From Reticulitermes lucifugus (taxonomy: Eukaryota; Arthropoda; Insecta; Blattodea; Rhinotermitidae): a stretch of 38,754 nucleotides of DNA. The notes below the pieces were generated by a model. The model was not told the DNA's origin. It worked only from the letters and a program-made list of their open reading frames with translations, and made no database searches. The stretch covers positions 47,411 through 86,164 of the forward strand of contig JAKCWW010000942.1 of the NCBI GenBank assembly GCA_026260175.1, written 5' to 3'. Both the position numbers and the translations under genes were made by a program. The first letter of the stretch is position 1; each line of letters begins with the position of its first letter. This document shows positions 11,716-22,185 of this stretch, piece after piece.

Positions 11716-12114
11716 CTATCGGTAGTAAGTAGGAAGACGGAGGATATCTACGGGTTCCCAAATCACAATGACGGGGCTGAGGGCAGAGAGCTGTATCTTT
11801 ACGTCGGAGCAAGGTTTCACAATTACTGTTTTTATCTCATGTACAAGTATGGACATTCTGGTTCCATGTGTTAAGCACACATAAGGAATGCGAGTGGTTT
11901 CCAGTGATGAGACTCGCTTATGTATAATCTTACATAATGGCCAAACATCCATACCATTTACATATAGCTGACGGCATGCTAATAAGCCTGGCATTGCACG
12001 TAGGAACGTAACACTGGGGCTCGTCCGCGTAACTATTTTTGCCGTGGAAAAGTAATGTGTTACACATTCTGAGTGTGTGTCTGTAGCCTTAGTCATCCAG
12101 CACGTAATGCGCAT
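11716..12114 (-). repeat. repeat-derived open frame, probably not a gene
   Basis: A 132-codon minus-strand frame begins MRITCWMTKATDTHSECV. I recall this N-terminal phrase as recurring in spurious predicted proteins that overlap dispersed repeats in insect genomes; I cannot check this here. The remainder shows no domain. I annotate it as a probable repeat remnant. Confidence 0.35.
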
Positions 12115-12419
12115 GCGTCATATTGTCGTCTGTGGCCAGTCTGTCTCTACCACAGTTTGCCACATTATCTCATAAACGGCACGATTTTCGGGAAAAAATA
12201 TTTTTGAACATAAAATGTGTTTTGATTTTCTCTCCGGCTTTTTTCTAAAGAATTTCTCGTTATAAGAAGAACTGAGCTACATATTATCATAGATGTGTAT
12301 AGGTCTTCAAGTAAAGCACCCATTATTCTTGTCAGATTTTAAAGAAACTTCCATTTCCTCGACAGACTTTCGAAAAATCCTCAAATATAAAATTCAATGA
12401 AAATCCCTCCAGTGGGAGC

Positions 12420-12520
12420 CGGCTTGTTCCATGCGGACAGACAGACGGACTGACGGGCAGACCGACACGACGAAGCTAATAGACACTTTTCGCAATTTTG
12501 CGAAGGCGCTTAAAATGCGT
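12420..12520. repeat. GACAGAC-type low-complexity tract with adjacent small palindrome
   Basis: A run of imperfect GACA, GACG and GACC units (12,438-12,471) is followed by TTCGCAA-TT-TTGCGAA, a perfect 7-bp-arm palindrome near 12,490. Such tracts often mark the tail of a dispersed repeat. The family is not identified. Confidence 0.4.
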
Positions 12521-13980
12521 TATGTACGTATACAAGAATATGATATAGTACCAGCCTGTGGGCTAACTCTGAAGCAATCGGCTTATTTCTTTTCCAGTCG
12601 CTAGAGACCGGTTATGCAGTTAGGTCTATAATATCTTTATATATCTCAGATGCAAACAATTTCTTGTTTCGAGTTTATTAATGGCTCTATATTTTATAAA
12701 GTGTTTCACCTAAACTGCGTTTAGTCGACAAAATATCCCATCTTATCGCGAGTGTTTATGTATTTCAGTTGATTTAAATTTCTTTCTTATGAGCCAGTTT
12801 CAGTTTTGTGCCCGATTCTTCTTTAATTCCACGTCTTGAAACGAAGTAGCAATCAAATTACGGATAAATTACTAAGTTAAACGCATGCTTACAGGTGGAC
12901 GGAATACTTCCTAATTTTGAAAATTCTACCTTGTAAATTCAAGGAGAAAAGATTTGCACAGGAATTCCAGCGACGAATATTGTGGCCATAGAAAGTACAA
13001 TCCTCCTTTTATAGGTTCTGTTTCTATGTGCAATTATTTAGTACTTATGTCCCTTTGGATAATAAGGATGCCTTTGAATAGTGGGATAGAGTAGAGGGTG
13101 TATACTCTGTTAGTGACCGCCTTGGGCTGCACATCTCGGCGCATGGCTTTGTACCCTAATAGCTGTGTGGGACACACTGATAGTTCTGCATTGTATATGG
13201 TTTAATGGGCTGTTTAGCATCAGCCTGTGACATTTGGAACTGTCAGGTGGCTGGGCGAATACAGTGATAAGTACCACAACACACCTTAGGCGAGATTGCA
13301 TTAGATGTTGCCATTTGCTCGAAGGAGATTTGACTATATTAACCAAGACCGTGAGTTATGCAGTATTAATCTGATTTCCATTATACATTTCCGTGTTTAG
13401 GGTGCCTGGTTTCCATGTACCAAGACTGTTAATTTAATTATTGGTGCTTAGCTTCACGCCCTGACTACTGTATTTTCTGAGAAAGAACCCCTGCACACAT
13501 TTAATAGGGGACTGGGTGGAGCCATCGGCCGTTCTGGGCGCTTACAGGCGATAGAAATACATTTTCCCTTCTGGAAATCGAAGTAAAATTATTTGGTCGC
13601 CTATCCTCTTTTGTAGTCACTATGCCAACTAAGCTAGCTCGTCTCCATTAAAGCATAAAGCGCTTATGAAAATATTTGGCATTAAGACTAAAGAATTAAA
13701 CGAATGATTTAGCATACAACACGACGAAGAACTTCCTAATTTATACAGGGTCCTAGTGACATAGTCCGGCTTACTTTCTGGCTGGTTGTTTTAGGGCCTT
13801 AATTATATTCCCGTACGCAATCGGAATTTTTTTTATCTCTTTGCACCCAATCATTAATCTTTATCTACTTTTACAATTTTACACAAATGTTTTGTCATTC
13901 ATCCTACAGTTTGTCTCGTGTCACATACACATTTGTACAGTTTATTGAACATTAAATTGGTTTAAGTAACAGAATTCGTA
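12521..13980. other. no gene seen
   Basis: AT-rich, apparently unique sequence. A 78-codon minus-strand frame at 13,110-13,346 has no recognisable features. No array, tRNA-like sequence or splice-supported exon is seen. Confidence 0.45.
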
Positions 13981-14290
13981 ACTTGCATTTTATTCAGGCC
14001 CTCATAAACTTCCAAACTGGAGCACCCGAAGAACCACTCACATACATACAGAAATACACACACACACCAGAGAAACTCTATACAATAAGGAAGTTATTAT
14101 ATAAACCATCAAACACAACACTTTTTATACCTATATTTTATATTCCCAAACATACAATACTTTTCGGCTGCATGGGGCCGCCATCAGGTATCAATATGAA
14201 AATATTAGAGAAAATGAGTTTGTTTCTGTACAAAATTGTACCTGTATTACGAACGAGACCTCATTCATTTACATATAACGTTTAGGTCTT
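13980..14290 (-). repeat. possible mobile-element fragment with CTGATGG-hairpin-GAAA module
   Basis: Read on the minus strand, 14,161-14,192 gives CTGATGG, a short stem of CGGC with GCCG around an 8-nt loop, then AAAAG. The module resembles CTGATGA...GAAAC in both arms of the foldback element at 6143-6480. An ACACACAC tract lies nearby (about 14,057-14,067). The + strand 100-codon frame here is low complexity and not convincing. The element boundaries are unknown. Confidence 0.3.
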
Positions 14291-14419
14291 TATAAAACCG
14301 TACAAATGTCACTGTAGTTAGGCCGAAATATCTGCAGCTATGTTAGAAATAAGTAAAGATGTTAAAATCAAAGATTAAAAGCTGTACTCGCTGTGCAATC
14401 CCAAGGTTGCTACATTCAC

Positions 14420-15010
14420 TTTATTTCAATCTTATACAGTATTGGCGTGATAGCGAAATCAAGAAGGATACGATGGGTAAGCATGTGGACGAGTTGAAGG
14501 GTGAGTAGCTGCATGCAGAAAGTTTGTGGAGCGTCCTCCTGGAACGTGCCTACTTAAATATTAATGAGAAGATGTTAGGTTTACATCAAGATGGGTCTGT
14601 GATGGTGGGACATGGATGGACTTCGCAGGACAAAGACCAGAGGCAGGCTTTTGTAGTGGAGGTGCTGAACCTCTTCACGCTGCCACAGTTTATTGGAAAT
14701 GCAAATTCTCTCCGACCCATTTCCAGTTCTCATTTCATAAAGGTAAGTATCTATTCCTCCTGTGATTGTTATAATTATCACACAGAACTGTTGTACTCCA
14801 AGATACAGCTGCAGTCGGGTACCGCGGTGCGGCGAGTCACATCTCAGCAGGTTGTGTTGCCGCTTCCTCATCAGTATCTACTCTGCGCGGTGCTCTTCTT
14901 GACCAGATCACATTGTTCTGATGCACGTATAGGTATGTATCCAAAAATTTGGATGAGCTGGATAAAGCTGGTTTGGGATTTATTGTGCGTAACCCGAAGA
15001 GAGTAATGTA
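14420..15010 (+). other. weak exon-like open stretch, not recognised
   Basis: A 160-codon frame spans 14,524-15,006. Its first part, up to 14,742, ends at a good donor context (AAAG|GTAAGT, GT at 14,743), and GC content rises locally. The peptide includes GLHQDGSVMVGHGW and LFTLPQFIGNANSLRPISS. I do not recognise a family, and no convincing acceptor or conserved motif supports it. It could be a single exon of an unknown gene, but a decayed repeat is as likely. The antisense frames are shadows. Confidence 0.2.
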
Positions 15011-15925
15011 AAGGCTCCAAGTAACAAGAACAAACATATATGTAACGGTATACAGACGGTCCTAGGAAATAATCGGGCAAAACGTTGGTTGGTGTGGTTG
15101 TGAAATTAAGCATTGTGGAGAAAGGATGATTATTTTATTTATTGTAATAATGGGGAAAAGTGATATTATTTAGAACTGGGATTTGGGTATTAAGGAGAAT
15201 GTCATTCATATCCTGCTAATTTGTTCGGAGATGCAGAGAGAGAGAGACCAGTTTTGTAACAGAAAGTGACTAGTTGTAACTAAAGAGAAAGTATTTAAGG
15301 AAACTCTACAGTAGGACTGCACTAAGATTACAGAAATAAGAAATTTATAATAATTTTTATGTAAGGTTTGATGAAATTGGAGCACCACAGGAGGAAAATA
15401 GGAGGAGAGGCGCAGTGTTGTTTTTATAATAATAGAACTGCAGAAAATACGGTAACACTGTTGTTAACTGTGTCTGAGTGTACAACGTTATGTGGGCTGC
15501 CCACTGCAAAGAACCTGGTTTAGCTGCAGCAGGCGCCTGTGATTTATATATTTTAACTATGAATATTGACTTAAGTAATAATTATTCTACTTTCTAACAT
15601 CTATGTGATTGCTTCATTAATTGTGCAGGTTAAGTTTTAACCCCTCGATTTTCCCTTAAACTGTATTCAGCAAAGTAAGACGCGCTGTCATATAAGCGAC
15701 AACATCGTGTAGCCGGCCTCTTTAATGAGGCATCACTTACCAAATATCGACTCCTCTTGCCTTGCATATTGCGTTAGAAATACGTTGAGCAAAATGAAAA
15801 TCACTTAAATATCGTGTCTGAAGACAGGACGAGATATTTTCATTGTCTTGCTTTATTCAGTATTCCTTACATCACATAATTTGTACCATTTAATACCTAG
15901 TTATTGAACACCCTCAGGCATATTA
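15011..15925. other. no gene seen
   Basis: AT-rich sequence without a supported ORF, array or RNA gene. Confidence 0.45.
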
Positions 15926-16253
15926 ATTCCTAACTTAATGGATCAGATCCCTTCTTGAGAAGCCAAGTGACCACAACCCACTCAACAAATTCCCCGCATT
16001 TTATGGAATCTGAAGTTTCATTATCATGACACAAGAGCCCCCTATTTGTCAATTTTCTTTTATCGTCCTGTCTACGTCCGCTGCTTCCTAGCGGTCTCTT
16101 TCTTTCAGTTTTCCTCATCAAAGCTCCAAATGCTGACAGGGAAAATCTATTTCTTGTAATGTAAGTTTCAGGTGTATAAAGAGAGAATGAGAGGTTCTGT
16201 GACAAATGATAGAGAGAGTAAATGATAGGTGTCGCCTGTTTCAAATCACACAA
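15926..16253 (-). repeat. decayed retroposon 3' region
   Basis: The minus-strand frame contains FSLSAFGALMRKTERKRPLG followed by Arg-rich residues and ends WLLKKGSDPLS. The terminal DNA words match the repeat end at the start of the window (GCTTCTCAAGAAGG), although here the TTAG tail is reduced to GTTAGG. I infer a second, older copy of the same family. The K/R-rich RKTERKRPLG phrase resembles the C-terminal part of some insect LINE proteins, a weak impression from memory. Confidence 0.4.
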
Positions 16254-16790
16254 ATTAGAACTGTGCTAATGCATCTTGTTTAACAGGTGCGGGAGATGTC
16301 TTAAGAACATAGAGGTTTCTCAGAAGCAGTTCATGAAAATGTATGAACCTAAGAAAGTGAACGTAAGAATAACATGGAAAAATTCCACTTCATAAATGTT
16401 ACTCTTAAAACAATATTAATGCACAATCAAAAGCTGCTTACAGTTGGAAAAATTAAGGAAAGGACATGTGGGGGCAGAAAATATTAAAACTGGCATAAAA
16501 TGAATAAATTTAATTGTGGGCGTAATTTAAAAATACCAAGACAGAGTCCAGTAAGGAACGCTGGACTTCCGTATGAGGTGAAGAATTTCTTTACGTGCTG
16601 GGCGATTGTCAGACTAAAAAGAAAAACTCTCTGCTGCAGGACATTACAAATGTAGTATTAGATCTGAGGAGTAAATAAGAAGAGAGGTATAAAAAAAATG
16701 GAACTTTTCTTGTGAAAATTCTTAGCCACAGTATACTTAAACTAGAAGTAAATGTTGGTGTGTTTTAACCTACGTTTTAGCGGTGGATGC
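16254..16790. other. no gene seen
   Basis: AT-rich sequence leading into the 142-bp array. No supported feature. Confidence 0.45.
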
Positions 16791-16799
16791 AGCCATACC

Positions 16800-17790
16800 C
16801 AAAAGCACTTTGGTCTCAAAGTAAAGTGCCTGTCATTATTGACAGACCTAAAAAACATACATGATTTGGAGCGTAAGTGCGTAAATTATAAGTTATGATT
16901 TCCCATTTACATAACTCCAATGGAAGGCAAGATAAAGACCGAAATTACGATGGTCTGAAAGTGCCTTCCCTTATTGACCGATTTCAAACAAACCCGCGCG
17001 TAAAGTGCGAGGTATGTAATCTGATTTACATCGCTCAAATGGAAGGCTAGATACAGACGAAAAAGTATTTTGGTCTCAATCAAATTGTCGTCCCTTATTG
17101 TCAGATTCCATCCAAACCTGCATTGTTTCAAGCGCATGCGCGTACAGTGCGAAGTATGTAACAAATTTACATCCCTCAAATGGAGGGCGCGATGCGGACG
17201 AAAAAGTAATTTGGTCCCCAAGTAAAGTTCCCTTCATTATAGACCAATTTCAACAAAACTTGCAATCTTTGTAGCGAATACGCGTACAGTGAGAGGTATG
17301 GAGTCTCAGTTACATCACTCGAACGGAAGGCGATATACAGACAAAAAAGTACACTGGTCTCCAAGTAAATTGCCCTTCCTTATCGACCGATTTCAACCAA
17401 ACTAGCACTTTGTACCGCATTCACACAGTGTGCGAGGTGTGGAGTCTCAGTTACATCACTCAAATGGAAGGCCAGATACGAACGACAAAGTACTATTCTT
17501 CCCAAGTAAAGCCCCCTTCATTATTGTCCGATTTCAACCAAACATGCAACTTTGTAACGCATGTGCGTACATTGCGAGGTGTGGAGTCTCATTTACGTCA
17601 CTCGAGTGGAAGGCGAAATACAGACCAAAAAGTTCATTGGTATCCAAGGAAATTCCCCTTCCTTGTTTAACGATTTCAATCAAACTTGCACTTTTTGCGG
17701 CGTATGTATGTACATTGCAAGTTGATGAGTCTCAGGTATATCACTCCAGTGGAAGGGGAGATTCAGTCCATAAAGTTGCGCGGAATCGCC
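16800..17790 (+). repeat. tandem array, ~142-bp unit, about 7 copies
   Basis: The landmark TTACATCACTC plus AAATGGAAGG recurs at 16,907, 17,026, 17,167, 17,310, 17,451, 17,593 and 17,736. The spacings are 119, 141, 143, 141, 142 and 143 bp. Other shared words per unit are GGTCTCCAAGTAAA, CCGATTTCAACCAAAC and GCGTACAGTGCGAGGT. The first unit is about 23 bp short. Units differ clearly from one another, so this is an old array. The open frames on both strands here follow the repeat and are not genes. Confidence 0.9.
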
Positions 17791-18070
17791 GTGGATCTAT
17801 TAATGCAAGCTGGTGGAGCGGCCAGGATTAACTCAAAATGCCGAAGAGATACACAAGATCAAATGCGTCTATTTATTTTACAAACAAACTTAAAGCAAAC
17901 ACATCATCAATACTTATAGAAATTTATAGATAGTTTGAAAAACATACAAACACCAACACATCAAAACAATATCAATACCACACTGAAGAGAGGCTCTACA
18001 CAGACCAGCGAATACTTGGCAGTGCTGTGCCGGTACAAGAGAAACACAAATCAGACTCCAGCACTACCAA
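17791..18070. other. spacer between two tandem arrays
   Basis: A-rich, apparently unique sequence between the 142-bp array and the rDNA-like composite. No gene is seen. Confidence 0.5.
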
Positions 18071-18370
18071 GACATGCAGGCTCGTGGTAGGAGAACATAC
18101 CTGCTTCGGGATATTTTCAAAATGTTGCCGGCTCGTTGTAGGAGGATATTCCTGCCTCGAAACTTTTTCAGAGTGTCGCCCGTGCGTCGTAGTCGGACCA
18201 ACTTAACGCTGCCTCGTATAATATTGTGTTGCCGGCTAGTGGTAGTAGGACATACCGGGTTCTGAGTAATTTCAAAGAGATGCCGGCTCGTGGTAGGAGG
18301 ACATTCCTGCCTCGGAATATTTACAATGTCGTGGAGGCTCGTGGTAGGAGGTTATACAGGTCGTACGGGC
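18071..18370 (+). repeat. ~52-bp subrepeat block, 6 copies
   Basis: The word GGCTCGTGGTAGGAGG (with variants) recurs at 18,079, 18,130, 18,182, 18,234, 18,285 and 18,336, a period of 51-52 bp. Each unit also carries a version of CATTCCTGCCTCGGAATATT. The block sits directly upstream of spacer-like sequence leading to an 18S fragment. Short subrepeats are typical of rDNA intergenic spacers, so an origin in the spacer is inferred. Confidence 0.85.
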
Positions 18371-18702
18371 CGGGCATTCGGGGTTGTATTCACTGCTGCT
18401 CTAACCGAGATGATTTCGGCCTTCCCTGAAACATGAATAAACCTCTACTGCTTGGTGGTGGACGAAAGCTGAGACACGATTCCGCCCAGCGCTCCATCGT
18501 CTGGTGCCAGATCGGCCTCTGTTCGCTACCCGCCCACGCCTGGGTTCACGACGGTGCATTTGATACTTTAGGACGACGAGAAACTGTGACAGGGGAGAAA
18601 TCGGGCAGTCCTCCACCCGGCAAACTGGTTCACCCTCATAGCAACGTCGCGGACATCTGCCTTCCGGCGGGCCTGGGAAGGAACTCGCACCGCAGTGACG
18701 GT
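18371..18702 (+). other. rDNA external-transcribed-spacer-like segment, copy 1
   Basis: This GC-rich stretch lies immediately 5' of an 18S rRNA 5' end and is repeated at 21,691-22,001 in the same position relative to another 18S fragment. The last ~100 bp (from GGGCAGTCCTCC to GCAGTGACGG) are nearly identical in both copies. Its position next to the 18S start suggests it is derived from the external transcribed spacer; no independent spacer sequence is available to confirm this. Confidence 0.5.
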
Positions 18703-18875
18703 TCCCTGGTTGATACTTCTAATAGTCATATGCTTGTCTCAAAGATTACGTCATGCTTGTCTCAATGCAAGCCTCATTAAGGCGAAACCGCAAATGGCTC
18801 AATAAATCAGATATGTTTCCTTAGATGGTGGACAGTTACTTGGATAACTGTGGTAATTCTAGAGCTAATACAAGC
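18703..18875 (+). pseudogene. 18S rRNA 5'-end fragment, copy 1
   Basis: The fragment starts CCTGGTTGAT (the conserved 18S start) and keeps AGTCATATGCTTGTCTCAAA, ATTAAGGCGAAACCGC, AATGGCTCA, TTACTTGGATAACTGTGG and AATTCTAGAGCTAATACA in the correct order. This covers roughly the first 175 nt of 18S. It lacks everything after the AATACATGC region and carries many substitutions in near-invariant positions, for example TGATACTTCTAATAG for TGATCCTGCCAGTAG. It cannot be a working rRNA. It joins a 52-bp-type stub (CATGCAGGCTCGTGG) and then the 76-bp satellite. Confidence 0.9.
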
Positions 18876-18889
18876 TAATACTTTCAAAC

Positions 18890-21310
18890 ATATGCAGGCT
18901 CGTGGTAGGAAGAAATACCACAGTGGCTGAGCCCACGACGACCAAAGGAACAGAGGCTAGACAAGACCAGCGCACATGCCTATTGGCCCGCCACCACAGT
19001 GACTGAGCCCACGACGACCAAAGGAACAGAGGCGAGACCAGACCAACGCACTTGCCTATCGGCCAGCCACCACAGTGAATAAGACCACGCCGACCAAAGG
19101 AAAAGAGGCGAGGCCAGAACAACACCCTTGACTATCGGCCCGTCACCACAGTGTCTGAGCCCAAGCCGACCTAAGGAACAGAGGCGAGACCAGAACAACG
19201 CCCTTGCCTATCGGCTCGCCACCTCAGTTTTTAAGCCCACGCCGACCAAAGGAATAGAGACGTGACCAGACCAACCCCCTTGCCCATCGGCTCCACACCA
19301 CAGTGACTGAGCCCTCGCCCACAGAGGAACAGAGGCGAGAACTGACCAACGCCGTTGCATTTCGGCCCGCCACCACAGTGACTGTGCCCAAGCCGACCGA
19401 AGGAACAGAGGCAAGACCTAACCAAAGCCGTTGCCTTTCGGCCCGCCACCACAGTGAATGAGCCCACGCCGACCAAAGGAACAGAGGCGAGACTAGACCA
19501 ACACCATTGCCTATCGGCTAGACACCACATTGATTGAGCCTACGCCCACGATAAGAACAGATTCGAGAGCAGAACAAGGCCCTTGCTTATTGGCCTGCCA
19601 CCACAGTGACTGAGTCCACGCCGACCAAAAGAACAGGACCGAGATCAGAACAACGTCCTTACCTATCTGCCCGCCACTACTGTGACTAAGCCAACGCCGA
19701 TCAAAGGAACAGAGGCGAGACCAAACAAACGCCCATGACAATGGGCCCTCCACCACAGTGACTGACCCCACGCAGACCAAAGGAACGTACGCGACACCAG
19801 ACCAACGAACTTCCGTGTCGGCACGCCACCACAATGACACCCTTGCCAATCGGCCCGCCACAACAGTGGCAAAGACAACGCAGACCAAATGAACAGAGGC
19901 GATAACAGACGAACGAACTTCCGTGTCGACACGCCAACACAATGACTGAGCACACGCCACCACAATGACTGAGCCCACGCCGAAAAAAGGAACAGAGGCG
20001 AGACCTGAACAACGCCCTTGCATATCGGCCCGCCACCACAGTGACTGAGCACACGCCGACCAAAGGAACAGAGGCGAGACCAGACCAACAACCTTACCTA
20101 TCGGCTTGCCACCACAGTGGCTGAGACCTCGCCGACCAAAGGAACAGGGGCGAGACCAGAACAAAGCACTTGCCTATCGGCCGGCCACCACAGTGACTGA
20201 ACCCACGCCGACAATAGGATCAGAAGCGAGACCAGACCAACGCCCTTGCCTATCGGCCCGCCAACACATTAACTGAGCCCACGCCGAAGAAAGGAACATT
20301 GGCGAGACCTGATCAACGCCTTGCCTATCGGCCCGCCAACACAGTGACTGAGCGCAAGCCGACCAAAGGAACAGAGGCGAGAATAGACCAACGCCCGTGC
20401 CTATCGGCCCGACACCACAGTGAGTGATTCCACGACGAAGAAAGGAACAGAGGCGAGACCAGACGAATGACCTTGCCTAACATATCGCCACCACAGTGAC
20501 TGATCCCACGCCGATCAACAGAACAGAGGCGACCACAGACGAAAGCACTTGCCTTTCAGCCAGACACCACAGTGTTTTTGCCCACGCTGACCAAAGGAAC
20601 AGAGGCGAAACTATAACAACGCCCTTGCCAATCGGCTAGCCACCTCAGTTTCTGAGCCCACGACGACCAAAGGAACAGAGGCGAGTCTAGACCAACGCAC
20701 TTGCTTATCGGCCCGCCACCACAGTGACTGAGGCCTTGCCAACCAAAGGAGCACAGGCGAGACCAGACTAACACCTTTGCCTATCGTCCCGACATCACAG
20801 TGACTAAGACCACGAAATTCCAAAGGAACAGAGACGAGACCAGACCAACGCACTTTCCGATCGGCCCGCTACCACTGTGACTGAGACCACCCCGACCAAA
20901 GGAACAGAGGCGAGACCAGTCAAACACCCTCGCCTTTCGGCCGCCACCACAGTGATGGAGCCAACGACAACCAAAGGAACAGAGGCGAGACCAGACCAAC
21001 GCCCTTGCTTAACAGCCCGCCACCACAGTGACTGATCCCAAGCCGGCTAAAGGAAAAGAGGCGAGACCAGACCAAAGCCCTTGACTATCGGTCCGCCACC
21101 AAAGTGACTGAGCCCAAGCCGATCAAAGGAACAGAGGTGAGAACAGAACAACGCCCTTCCAATCGGCCCGCCACGATCTTGCCTATCTGTGCGCCAACAC
21201 ATTGACTGAGTCCACTCCGATCAAAGGAACAGTTGCGAGACCAGTCCAACGCCCTTGTCTATCGGCACGCCACCACTGTGACTGAGCCCAAGCCGACCAA
21301 AGGAACAGAG
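18890..21310 (+). repeat. 76-bp satellite, subfamily A, first block (~32 monomers)
   Basis: After a stub of the 52-bp subrepeat (CATGCAGGCTCGTGGTAGG), the monomer with GCCACCACAGTGACTGAGCC, GACCAAAGGAACAGAGGCGA and CCCTTGCCTATCGGCCC repeats every 76 bp (for example CCACCACAGT at 18,991 and 19,067). A few monomers are truncated, around 19,830-19,960 and 21,170-21,200. The array is GC-rich, unlike the AT-rich flank. The long minus-strand frames here (up to 217 codons) are products of the repeat. Confidence 0.95.
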
Positions 21311-21330
21311 GAACTCGCAGGTTAGTGACG

Positions 21331-21505
21331 TTTCCCTGATTGATCCTGCCAGTAGTTATATGCTTGTCTAAAAAATTATGTCATGCATGTCTGAGTGCAA
21401 GCCACATTGATGTGAAACAGCGAATGACTGATTTAATCAGTTATGGTTCCATATATGGTGGAGTGTTACTTGAATTTCTGTGGTACTTCTAGTTCTAATA
21501 TATGC
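21331..21505 (+). pseudogene. 18S rRNA 5'-end fragment, copy 2
   Basis: This copy starts CCCTGATTGATCCTGCCAGT and continues through TATGCTTGTCT, CATGCATGTCT, GCGAATGACTGATTTAATCA and TTATGGTTCC to CTAATATATGC. It keeps the TGATCCTGCCAGTAG start better than copies 1 and 3 but has decayed independently elsewhere. It ends at the same 18S position and continues into the same CATGCAGGCTCGTGG sequence. A short spacer-like piece (21,311-21,330, GAACTCGCAGGTTAGTGACG) precedes it. Confidence 0.88.
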
Positions 21506-21520
21506 TAATATATTCAAAGG

Positions 21521-21690
21521 CATGCAGGCTCGTGGTAGGAGTACATACCTGCCTTGAAAGTTTTTCCCCATGTGTCGCCCGCGAGTTGTAGTGGGATTAA
21601 CCTAAGGCTGCCTCTGAATATTTTAAGTGTTGGCGTATCGTGTTAGTAGGACATACTGGCCGGATGGGCCCGGCATTCGGGGTATATTCG
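21521..21690 (+). repeat. ~52-bp subrepeat block, second occurrence (~3 copies)
   Basis: Copies start near 21,527, 21,581 and 21,632 with the GCTCGTGGTAGGAG word or its variants, followed by the same GGGC(C)CGGCATTCGGGGT exit sequence as the first block. The block has about half the copies of the 18,071-18,370 block. Confidence 0.75.
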
Positions 21691-22001
21691 CTGCTGCTCC
21701 AAACAAGATGATTTCGGCCTTCCCTCAAGCATGAATAAACCCATATTGCCTGTTGATTGTTGAATGCTGAGCCTTGACTCCGCTCAGCGCTCCATCGTCT
21801 GGTGCCAGTTCGGCCTCTACACGCTACCCGCTCCCGCCTCGGTTCACGACGGTTCATTTGATACTTCAGGAGGACGAGTGACTGAGACAGAGGAGAAGAA
21901 CGGGCAGTCCTCCGCCCGGCAAACTGGTTCACCCTCATAGCAACGTCGCGGACATCTGCCTTCCGGCGGGCTTGGGAAGGAACTCGCACCGCAGTGACGG
22001 T
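21691..22001 (+). other. rDNA external-transcribed-spacer-like segment, copy 2
   Basis: A second copy of the segment at 18,371-18,702. The first half is clearly diverged, while the last ~100 bp before the 18S start are almost identical to copy 1. The long minus-strand frame across this stretch (21,597-22,028) shows no domain and is considered spurious. Confidence 0.5.
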
Positions 22002-22170
22002 TCCCTGGTTGATATTTCTAATAGTCATATGCTTGTCATATTACGTCATGCTTGCCTCAATGCAAGCCTCATTAAGGCGAAACCGCAAATGGCTCAATAA
22101 ATCACTTATGTTTCCTTAGATGGTGGACAGTTACTTGGATAACTGTGGTAATTCTAGAGCTAATACATGC
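22002..22170 (+). pseudogene. 18S rRNA 5'-end fragment, copy 3
   Basis: Very close to copy 1, with the shared derived changes (CTAATAGTCATATGC, GGTGGACAGTTACTTGG). It has a small deletion after ATGCTTGTC that removes TCAAAGA-type bases. It ends AGAGCTAATACATGC and then runs through the stub AGACATGCAGGCTCGTGG into 76-bp satellite, exactly as copy 1 does. Confidence 0.9.
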
Positions 22171-22185
22171 TAATACTTTCAAAGA

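Noticed and set aside
11716..12114. A 132-codon minus-strand gene
   Set aside because: Its N-terminal peptide resembles a phrase I associate with dispersed insect repeats, and no domain, splice structure or composition change supports a gene.
18514..18527. A 14-bp match (GGCCTCTGTTCGCT) between the spacer-like segment and the B monomer, suggesting that B derives from that spacer
   Set aside because: The match is absent from the second spacer copy (GGCCTCTACACGCT) and flanking homology is poor, so chance or local conversion is as likely.
18703..22170. Functional rDNA unit
   Set aside because: Only the first ~175 nt of 18S are present in each of three copies. They carry changes in near-invariant positions, and no 5.8S or 28S follows.
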